Shown piece after piece: positions 53,230 to 64,000 of a stretch of DNA of 64,000 nucleotides. The DNA is from Cardiocondyla obscurior. Its lineage: Eukaryota; Arthropoda; Insecta; Hymenoptera; Formicidae. The stretch is taken from contig NC_091865.1 in the NCBI RefSeq assembly GCF_019399895.1, positions 5,001-69,000 on the forward strand, in the 5' to 3' direction. The number at the start of each line of letters is the position of its first letter. Position 1 is the first letter of the stretch. Under the pieces are notes generated by a model. It was not told the origin of the DNA. It ran no database searches and worked only from the letters and a program-made list of their open reading frames with translations. A program made the translations under genes and the position numbers.

Positions 53230-56200
53230 GTGAGTAATTTTTTATTTGCTTATAATAAATTAAGTTTTTAGTTATTTACGTGATGTTTTTTTTTATTTTA
53301 ATGTTGTGGAAAATTATACAATTTGTGGAATATAACAAAAATTATTATTTTAATTTTATAAATTGCTGTTCATGAATCTTGTCGTTTTAAAGACTTTCAA
53401 AATAACAAATATAAGAAAAACATCAAACTAATTACTTATATAAAACTTTAAATCAAAATTTTCTTGCGTAGAAGCGGTAGTAACTGGAAATTGGTTGACT
53501 TAACGTTACAAATTTAATACTGTGCTTTAAATCTAATTTTCAACAATGAAAATTATCTCACCTTTAATATTATCTTACAGATAGATGCACTTAATAGCAT
53601 CTACTATACATTTTATAGATAATAAATCCAGTTACTTCCAGCTTTTTATTTGTCCGTCAATATAAACTAAGTTACAGCATTAGGTAGGAAATGTAGACTG
53701 AAAGAAGGTAGAGAAGAGTACTGGCACGCGTTGATTACTTATCGATTGTTTGCGCGCAAGAGCCATTGCGATTCGTTCAATTTAAAATCGTGGTTTCTCG
53801 CTCGATGTTTTCGCAGATGGAACGTAATTTTCTCGCTTGTCTAGTCCGAGATTTCTTTTCTTCGGTGTAGCACAGTTAGGTAAAACTAGATTAGCTTCAG
53901 GTGTGTATTATTCCATTATCATTCTATTAGAAAGAAACGTTCTGTCGTTTCTTTTTTTCATTTAAAGGTTGAGATATAATAATTCTCTTTTGATTTGCGC
54001 AAGGGGGGTATCGTAATTGCAGTGCTATTTTTTTTTTTTTACAAAAAATTGAAATAATTTTAATAAATAGAAGCCAAAACAAATAATTTTAACACAATTG
54101 GCTCTCGATAATCTTATTTTGCGAATACAACGTTTGAATTACGAGACGTAATTACCGTTTTTAGAGTTTCCGCGGATTTGATATTGGATTAAACAGATGC
54201 AGCAAATTGACCGCTCACACGCTCACAACGCAATTATTACTATGCGGAAATTACAGGATAAAATGTAGGACGATAATAACGTCGTGTTGCAGAGATTTTC
54301 ATTAAAAGTGCTTCATGTGTCAGGCTCGTTTCTCAACTTTTTAATATTCAAATTTCTATACTTTTAACTACCTCTAAAGTTCACTTTAGCAACTAAATGT
54401 AGATCAAGCTTTTATCTATTCTAGCTTTTCTAAAGTTCGCTCATGAAAGTTGCTAGTTTTTCGTTGTTCGTAATTTAAATTGTCATGTTGTATATTGGCT
54501 TAATGCACAGCAATATCGCTTTTGCGATTAATCTATTGCTACAATTACGTCTTAATTAAAATGGGCGGGGCGAGAAAGGGGAGACAAAGGAATGTGCGTG
54601 CGATCATCCGTGCTTCGTTATCAGTCCTTATACCTCTCTCCTTTGTTCTTGAATCAAAGCGTAACGAGAATTTGAGGAAGTGCTTCGCCAGTACCGCGGG
54701 ATGAGTCGTTCGCACACCTCTGAAATCTGAACGGTTCGAAACACTTTGTGGCGATTCTCCTCCGCGGCGCAAGTTCGCCCGGGACGCCGTAAGTTTGTCA
54801 CCGAGTTTCTCGAACTCAAATCGTTAAACATCGATTAAACGGATAGGTGATTCCTGGCGTGGACGCGAACGGGTACCCCTGGGTGGCATGGGGCAGCTAC
54901 GCTGATTGTACTTACGGGGTTGAACAAGTTACAAGTCTCGTTACAAGCAGACCCGGAAGTTTCAAGCAGATCCGGTTAGAGCGGCCTTTGATGATGATTA
55001 AGTCGCGTTGACGCGGAATCACGAGACGACCTTTGATTTCACTTTGAATCCCTGCGCGAAGCGCGACGTGCAAACATTGACGTGCGCAACAAACGCTGCT
55101 ATTTACAAGAGAATTGTTTCGGAACATCGTGAAAAGTTGTTAGCGATATTTTTTGTAGTAGCCGGGACTACAGCCGAGCACGGTGAGATTTTTCGAAACT
55201 CTAGAACACACTGACAAGTGGAATATGATGTCGAGCATTTGTCATAACAATAATATTCAATGGCAGTTAGCTAGAAGTTTCAGTTTTTGATTCTGGGTTA
55301 ATGTAATGTTATTTATTTGTCGATGGAAAATGTATCCATTTAATTTCTTAACGTTAAAGAAAAATTATTACAAGTAACATGTGCACAAAAATTTAAGAAA
55401 ATTGCTTCAAATTACTACGAGTATCAACGATAATTTAGCATATTTTTACACGTTACTAAAAAAAAAAAAAAAGAAAAAGAAATTTTAAAATTCCATTTAA
55501 AATATATGAGCGTGACGTTACCTTATGCAGCAGTTTTTTCTTTTTTTATTTTTGCTTTCTCAGGACATTTTTTGCGAGCCACATGTAACCAAAGTAAAGC
55601 TGCGTATAAATTTAACGGATTTATAATCAGAATATAATTTTAAACTTACTCAGCAGATTTATTTTTTGACATCTCTTATGGTCACTCGTAAAATCTCGGC
55701 GTATCTCTGTCGTTCCGCGTCTTTTACTCGATCGCGAATAGAAACGTCAGAATTTTGGCGATCTCCGGTGTATATAAAGTGTACGAATAAAAACGCTTCC
55801 GTCGGGACCATATTTCACAAATACTACTTACAGGCGTGCACCCATCGTTCTTCCTGTAGACGCGTTTCTGGTCCCGAGCTCGCCTCACGGAAATTATATG
55901 CGGGATTCGAGCCAGAGCACTGCTACGTGCGCTCCGCGAGATCGAACGTCTAGAATCCGAGCTGCCGAACGTTAAGCGTCGAATTAATGCCAGATGTCGC
56001 GTACGTTGGACCTTTCCTAAAGACGCGTGATTAATATCTGCGACGGATTCAGATCGCCGGAAACATTCGGGACCGATAGATCAGCTTTAATAATTTATAT
56101 AGAAAAGTAGACCGATCACACTCTACACCTGCATTCAGATAGGTCCTTCTTATTCGGAACCGAACTAATTCTACAAATTTATATCCCTCGTACATTTGAT

Positions 56201-59200
56201 TCCGCGATACGTTCAGCGAAACGCTTTCAGGCGCATTATCGATGTTATCAGTTTATAATTATTTAAATATGCAAACTAATTGAGTAGTAAAACAATGTAA
56301 AAAAAAAAAAAAGACTTTTAGGAATATTTCTGCTCATTAATAATGTTAGTAAACTTGGATGTAATTATGCTGTAGACACATCACGTTCGCGAGAGATGAA
56401 TATTTCAGCAAGTAATATTGGACATTTATATGAATCATATTGAAAGTCATGCGTTAATTATGATCACGTGCGAATTTGCATAGACGAATTATTCAGCTGA
56501 AATAAATATGAAATACTTGATAAAATACATCGCGTTAAATATTTAATATTCGGGCGAGGCTCAGAAATACATAATAAATAATTAGCTCGCTTACGTAATG
56601 ATAATCAAATGTTTTTACATCTTTATCAAATTTACGCGTTACTGGATTATTTTTGGATTTCGGCGAGAGAGCTTGAAATTTTAGTCGTCAGTGTGTCAAG
56701 TACGAATCGTATACTTGAAGGGTGGATAGGGCAGGGTGAGCGGAGGGAGGAAGGTGGAATATAACTTCCATTTTGAGTATTTGCACTTCTGAAGCATCAT
56801 TCAGCGAGTTCGAAGCTGGAAATACGTTGTATTAACTGCGCGGTAACGAAAATTGGGCCAACTAAAACCGACTTGGTCCCACGTTGAAGAGTCGCGCGAT
56901 GTCTACTACCCTCGAGCATTCAAGGGTATGCGTCTCGAGTGTAGTATAAAGTTAGTCAAATAGGTGGAACGTATTCGAGAGCACGGTATACCGAGCGGGT
57001 ACATTGCTCGCTACGGGTAGAACCGTTTCCATAGAAGGTATGTTACGAGCAAGCACGAGAGAACTATTAAAGATTGCGCCAATGAAGATACCGAGGCTGC
57101 GTGCGTTTAGCAGCCTTGTGATATTTTATTTGCGCGTTTTTTTAATTGCTACTAATTATTACGTTAGTTTCACGATTTTAAACACCCTTCCTTCGTTGTG
57201 CGAGCACCATGATCGGCTATATTTATACTTTTCATCTCTTAGGCGCGATCCACTTTATCTTACTGTACGTCGTTTCGTTTCTGCTTTACCTAATTAAAAG
57301 CAAACGTTGTTCGTTTTCTTTCACGAGACGCAATTTCCGTATATTTCACGCAGCTCCCGCATATTTCATATATCTATCGCCCCTATCGTCTCGAGTTTCT
57401 TTATGATGAAACGCTGCTCTTTTTCAAAGGCGGCCCACGAAAGGTCCATTGCCGCGGACCATTCTTTCGCAGTCGGCGACCACCCTAATTCAGACCGCTG
57501 TCAATAAAACCCGTGGTTTCATAGAACATAGAGAAGTTATGCGGTCATTTGAACGATAAATGACTCGAGATATTAAGTGGGCCGGAGGATTTTTGGGGCA
57601 TCGGATCGTGAACGATCAAGGGTTCACATAAATTTAATATCAAACTCGTGCCAACACGTTTTCAATAAAAAGAAAATATACGAATAAATATGTTGGAATT
57701 TATTTAGATTGAATTGTTATAATTAACATGAATTAGATACGAATAGACATTAATTTTAATCATTGAGCACATAATTAAATTACTTTAGCTTGACAATTTT
57801 TTTTTTTATTTTGTTACATGCGTAGACTTTGCTTTAATCTGCAATATTAGTTCTCTTTAGAAAATGTAGTGCGCAAAAAATGTGAAAGCGATAATGTAAT
57901 AATGGCGATTGAAAATTTACAGAAGGGTATTTAAATAATCTTTTTATACTTGCAAGTAAACATGGCAAGCAAGTTAGCTGTAATATTATTTTTTTTATTC
58001 CGTTCTCGTATATATTTTTCTCGATATTTTTGCTGAAAATATTTTTCGTCTGTGTTTTTAAGGGATTCGTGATTTGACACGTTTAAGCTTGTTTATTTGG
58101 CAAACGTATTCCGACGTTTCTAATTTTTCTGTGTGGCGCGTCGAAAAATCGTTGTCGCAAATATTCGTGCTTACTTTGAAAGAGACGCGATCGGGTTTAC
58201 AGGTTTATTTCAGAACTAACATTTATTCGTATATTGTTGTGAACTACTTCTACATAGACGTCGAATTCTTATACAGATTCTTTTTAACTTTAATTTTTTT
58301 TTTTTTTTTTTTTAAAGAGAATATTTTTACTCAAAAATCTTTTGCGCGAAAAAGAATTTGTCGCGTCAGACATTGAATCGATGATTGTTCTCAAGTGCAA
58401 CTCGATGGCGTTTTCGTCTTGTGGGAGTAAATGGGTTATTGGAGCGTCGCGAAATTCCAAGCCAAAGACCTTTCTTCGTGTCGGATTCAGGACTCGAGCG
58501 CGAGCTTTTCTTGTAAGTCTCATGCGGGCGGCTGCGGCGTCGCGGGGACGTGTTTACACGATGGAATAGAGGCTCGGCGTCGCAACCGAGTTGTAAGGTG
58601 AACCGCAAGAACAGGAACCCAACCATCGCGAGGCTATCTTATCTCATCTAGCCTCTGTTAAATTATCCGACACCGGCGGCTTCCCCGTCCCGCCTAATCC
58701 CCTTTCCCATTTCCTGCCTCATCGCGGGATGTTCCGAACGAACGCGAAATAGAGGGGCGAGAGGAGAGGGCGAGAAAGGGTGGATTGCAAACAAGGAGGG
58801 CAAACAGAGGCACGGATAAGAGAACGGAGTAGGAACAAAGTGAGTTGGGAAAGAGGAAGGAAGATGGGACAAAATTGCAGCACTCCAGGTGCTTTCGGAA
58901 TCTCGATAATGTCAAAGACTTTCGCGAGACGCGAAGAGAGGACTCTCGAGGCTCGCCGGGACTCTCATCGGGGGTGGAAACTCCTCCGTGAAATATCGTT
59001 CGGGGACCACGCGCTCAACTTGGAATATATCATTCGCGACTACTTACCGTGGTTGGTTGATACACCGTTGGTTGGTTTCGCGAATTCTTTCCTTTAACTC
59101 TTCGGTCAGCGTTAGCCGGCAGATATCCAAGATAGTAATCAGTTCAGGAGGGTTGGTTTTTCATTTACGTGCGCGCCTGAGAGCGTTTTCTCTCGCTCGC

Positions 59201-62200
59201 GGAAGATTCTTTTTTTTCGAAACGAAAAGAGGCTCGCTTTCGGGATTTCGTGGCTCACAGTAACATAATTGACGAAGATATTTGCTTCTATCGACAACTG
59301 ACGTGGATTAAGCGTGCAGTCGAACGTCGTACATCTTCTTAGCGTTTGCACGGGTTAGTTTTAGGACGTGGAAGAAGAAATAGAATTCGACGATATGTAC
59401 TGGTCAGCGCGTATTATGTAACAAATGGAACAAGCGTCGAACGGGAAAGACCGGCGCCAGTCCTCGCGTACTTCTACTTGCGCGTGTAAATCGGATTTGA
59501 GATTGTCCCCGACTCGCGTGTGATTGAATTATGGTGTTTTGAAAAATTTTAATCACTTAGAATTTTTCTCTTCCTCGAGAGTCGCTTTGAAGAGCTTTTT
59601 AATCTTCCCGTGGGATATTAATAAATTATTTTACTCTCCTCCTAAATCGTAAAGCCGCCCGATGTCACAGGTTAAAAGAATCCTTCGAATGTAGATTTGT
59701 TCGTGCATATATCCACTGTGCTCGTTTCCTACTGCTTTAAAATCAAACGAAGTAAATTATTACCGACATAATTAGTCTGCTTATAAATATGTTGGCGCAG
59801 GATTAATGTCTAAGTAGAACATCGTGCAATTTTGCAATCTAAACTTTTTTTTATTATTTATATTAAATCAATGAATACACGAGCTCACTCTTCTTTTAAA
59901 TCTAGCTTTAGGTATTAATGATTAATACGATACAATAGAGAAAAGGTTGTTAAAGTAAGCCTTATTTTGAATATACTTTATGCGAAAGAAGTGGAATGCA
60001 GCTTACGCGAGATAAAAAAGAAAAGCAGTATTTCAATGGTTCAATTTATATCAGATTGAATCAGATTGGTAGAAAGAAAACTGGAAAGCACAGAAATAAC
60101 TGTTCTGTGAGATCAGTTTGCGTTAGTTCCAACTGACAGAGTCCACATTTGCGGATGTCGCAATAGAGTTAATGTTTGTTCGGAAAGATAAACTGTCCGA
60201 AATGTAAATTCGATGTTGAGTTATAAAAAAAAAAAAAGAAAAAAAAGAAAATAGAACTATAGAAAACAAAATTAATTTTATTATGCGTTGCATGACATAC
60301 GTAATACAAAGAGATAAAAATTGTTTAACAATAAATAGGTATAATTAGCTATTTGACAGCGTAGAAACATAAAAAGTATTGTTTGGCTAATCGAAGAGAG
60401 TGATCTGACTTTAAATTTGCAAAACGTGAACTACCTCGGGCCGACAGTAACGCAGTAGAAGTGAAGTTGAGCCAATCAGCTTGACGTTATACAGTTTTGG
60501 AATGATACGTACGGAACGATTTCACGCGCTACACACTTTGCCGGCGGGTTTTTGACCATCATTTTGCTTTATCGCAAAATTGATGCTAAAGCTTATTATA
60601 ATTAACTCGGGCTGCTTCGCGGGGTGAGCACGGTTCGTGATCCGACGCGCGATATTATCTTACCGTTATTGTCTCAGTGATTTCGAAAGTTTTCAAGACT
60701 GTCCGTAACTTTAACAGTTTCTTAATAATAGCCCGTAGTGCGCAGCTATCTGCAATCCGGTTTAGAGAGGACGGATTAAATTTAAATACATTACGCAAAC
60801 CCAATTCGCTGCGAATAAATGAACAATATTACATATCTGGGCTTGAATTAGCTGAAATCAGCTTCGCGTTTTACTCTGCAAAATGTTTGTTTAGAAATAC
60901 AGTAGAATACGTAAAAAGCAACACGTGTAAAAACTTATATAAATTTCTATAAATATATCTTTTAATTTTTCGATAATTGAAAAATGCGCTTAGTATCCTA
61001 ATGTGACATTTCCGTATCTGATAACCCGGTTCAGTTTTCTTTGTATACGATTGCAGCAATGGCTCGGATTCCTCCCTTTCTTTTCGTCTTACAATTCGCT
61101 ATTGTGCACACGACTTTGATAGCACAGTAGGGAACGTGATAGGAGAACCTGAAAACGGGGATATCCCTGGGAACGAATTCATTTGTTACGATTCGCCGAC
61201 GTATATACGCGTATCACCGGAAAACCGGGACGGTGTATCAGTGTAACAAAGCAGAAACGAGACGAGGAGGCCGTAACCTCCACGGTAGTATACATACGCA
61301 AACCATACAAGTCGGGGAAAGTATAAGTGAAGATACACTTCGCCCTCATGTCGAAGATGTCGGTCGCGAGACAATGCAGGGTATCTAGAACAATGTATTT
61401 TATTCTCCGATGCGTCTATTATCTTTCAAGAGAAGAGTTGGTGAGAAGTAGATGAGGTTGAAACAGTCTTGCTCGATTCTTACAGTTTGATGTAGACTTT
61501 AACGTAGATGGACCGTAAACATGGTATTATATACGAGGCATAAAAAAAAAAAAATCTTCTGAATAAAATATGTGTTTCACACGGTTATGAACCAGTGCTG
61601 ACTACAGTTAATGCTCGTATGAAAGTGTCACTATTTAGTTTTTTTAAAGAAAAATATTTAAAATTAATATAGAATACATTGAAAGAGCGCGAATATCTAA
61701 ATAAATCGCTTTTGTAGAATAAAATAAAATAGGATTTATAAAATGTTAAACGTAAAAATATTTCTAGCAATCATGTGTTTGCGCTTGGAAAATGTCGAGA
61801 TTATTCATAGAAATTTTTCGAGTTGCTATTCCAACCGTCTGTCCACCCTTCTCTCTGGTAATGTAACATATGTCCGCGTCAGGTAATTATGTTTTTAACT
61901 AAAGTTTTTATAACTTTGTAGTTGAGTATCCGCTATGCCGACGTTGTTACAGAGTGGCCGAAAAAACACGACACATCGGCTTGTTTACGGTAATTTTTAA
62001 TAAAAGTATTTACGTTTGAGAGACTGTATTTTAGTAATGTTGGTATTAACAGTCATCATCATTATTTTAAATTGAATTTATAATTGAATATTATACACGC
62101 GGTAAAATTTTATTTAAACTACATTAACATACTAATAGTTTTATTCTAAAAATTTAATTTCAAGCTGATTGTATATTACTATGACTTGAATATCTTTTTC

Positions 62201-64000
62201 AATGGATAAGTTTTCATGTTCTTTTCGCGAAATCACAAAGATTCTCGGACTACAGAATTCTTATGGTAATGTGATACTGGACTTGGGTTGCCGAGTTCTC
62301 GTACTTGTTTGGCATTCGCCATTGCTTATAGTGGAAGGAGTTATGCTCATTCTTGTGAGCAGCGTTATCCACTTTCACGAAATCGATCATCGAAATTACC
62401 AACTCTATACGCTTCCACGAGTTTATATACGTTCGTCCGCGTTCTTTTGCGACATGAACCTCGGTGCTTGTCGAAGTTGGAAAATTGCAGACTGTTCTTC
62501 CTTCTGAAATACAATCTTGGATTGTAATCAAAATCTCTCACGTAACACGGATTGCCATGGAAAATCAAATATCTTGAAACAAAACTTGAAAAAGAACTTG
62601 AACTTTTAAAGAAAAGAGAAGTTTTCACATTAAAAATTTTAATATATTTTATTCTGAATATTGGCGATGCCTGAAAGCAATTTTCTGACGACGTTATGAT
62701 ATATTTTTCTTAAATTTATAATTAGTTGCACGTAGATGATATACGAACCACGAATTGGCTGGCTAATTATATTAGATAACACGGGGAATAAATTTCCACT
62801 TGGGTGATTTTTAAATAGTTATTTAAATAATAAATTGTCTTTTTATATAATTTTTAAGTATAATTCGTAGTTTTAATATACAAGGATTATTTTGTTTGTT
62901 TTAAAAGTTGGTTGTGCAAAACTTCAATATTACATAAGCTTTTTCTACGCGATAACAAAAATACTGTTTACGTATATCAAACATGCTTTTTATAAACTAC
63001 CGACACCGTATGTCTTGTTCGTGCAACGTCTGCATTTATTCGTGTATTATCTTTTTCAACTAAACTGCGGATATGCCTGTATAAGCCTCGTGCTACAAAC
63101 CCTGATTTAGGTATGAATTTAAATTGAAAAATTTGTTGACTACTCGTTATTACACTTTTTATTTCGTTATCCCGTTGTGCAGCTTCGTTATCGTGCTGCG
63201 TAGTGTAATCTGGTAATCTATTCTTGTGAAAACAGAAAAGGGAGCGAGAAAGAGAGACCGAGATGAGTCCGACACATAACTAATATTTTATCATATTTCA
63301 CTTGCAGATTACGTTGCGGAAAAATGACAAACGCATGCATATCGATTTTCGCACTGTCTGATAATCCTGACCTACATAATGCCGTTGCATCGTTTGTCTT
63401 TTATCTGCTACAAATCCTCATCAAGATTTATTAGTGACGGTGGAATATATCCCCAAATAACAGACGGGAATGAATAATGGTTCGCTACACGCGTGTATTA
63501 AGCAGGCTAATGTGTTCTTTTTCGCGGTACGTGTCGTGGGATTTATTTGGGCCAACATTAAAACGACTTATATCATTATCCTCTTGAGACCTTCTCGCGT
63601 ATCATGCATGATGCAGCGGTATTTTTTTTTTTTCACGTCTTTAATCTGGAGGTAATCGCGCAAAATAGATAAGTTTAATATTCGTAATTTTTTTTGTCTC
63701 GAGTAGTCTTCTTTCTGTGGTTTGATAATTTTATTCAATTTGTATTCACGCTCAAATCGAAACGCGACGCAAGAACCTTTATTACGGCTACACAAGTTCA
63801 TCGTGCGCGAGGGAGAGTTAATCCGAAACCCACCCCATGCTTACTCATGTACGCCATAAATTTCATTCGGTGCACCGTGTCGTGGTAAGAACGACGACCG
63901 AAATAGTTATCGGAAACGATCTTATTATCGGCTCACTATTCAATACAGCCGCCATAAATTCTACAGTACAATACTATAATCGTGTGCCCGAGCAATGCGA
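53230..64000. other. Gene-poor region to the window end, no supportable gene
   Basis: Both strands were read for known families, tRNAs and clear exon structures; none was found. Open frames here are short (up to about 105 codons) with no recognisable domain. Frequent homopolymer A or T runs (for example near 54,030, 55,459, 56,300, 58,298 and 60,226). It could be intergenic or a large intron. Confidence 0.5.

Overview
The window looks like the left end of an insect chromosome. Bases 1 to about 7,970 are pentameric telomere-type repeat on the C-rich strand: CCTGG units with islands of CCTAA, and CCTAA is the complement of the arthropod telomere repeat TTAGG. The orientation is correct for a left chromosome end. 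The genes further in are insect genes with short introns. TTAGG telomeres rule out flies; an ant or other hymenopteran is a reasonable guess but is not proven by the sequence.

Layout: (1) 1-7,971, telomere-like array. The CCTGG form may well be a base-calling error of CCTAA, because nanopore callers are known to turn vertebrate CCCTAA into CCCTGG. It ends in a small telomere fold-back. (2) 8,018-13,390, three unrelated subtelomeric satellites in a row: about 190 bp x 10, about 107 bp x 22 and 147 bp x 7, closed by a palindrome. (3) 13,410-21,567, a compound array present twice. Each copy has a run of 178-bp promoter-like units, a leader exon-like block, then tandem 167-bp exon-like units separated by about 182-bp intron-like spacers with conserved splice sites. 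Diverged copies and a 485-bp palindrome follow, to about 22,800. This is the best candidate for an undescribed system: perhaps a subtelomeric non-coding RNA locus built of repeated exons. (4) 23,288-40,323, ordinary single-copy genes: SNRPG (-), IFT56 (-), an alanine/proline-rich cuticle protein (-), tRNA-Ser(GCU) (-), MOCOS (+), MIEN1 (-) and Rab27 (+). All intron-exon structures were worked out by hand and give full-length proteins. (5) 40,324-64,000, a long stretch with no gene I can recognise. It holds local tandem repeats, homopolymer and GT tracts, and one weak two-exon candidate at 52,667-53,229.

The genes do not form a pathway. SNRPG is a splicing core protein. IFT56 is a ciliary transport subunit with an X-box-like motif upstream. 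MOCOS activates molybdenum hydroxylases. MIEN1 and Rab27 are both predicted to be prenylated and lie head to head across an 860-bp gap, while MOCOS and MIEN1 converge tail to tail.
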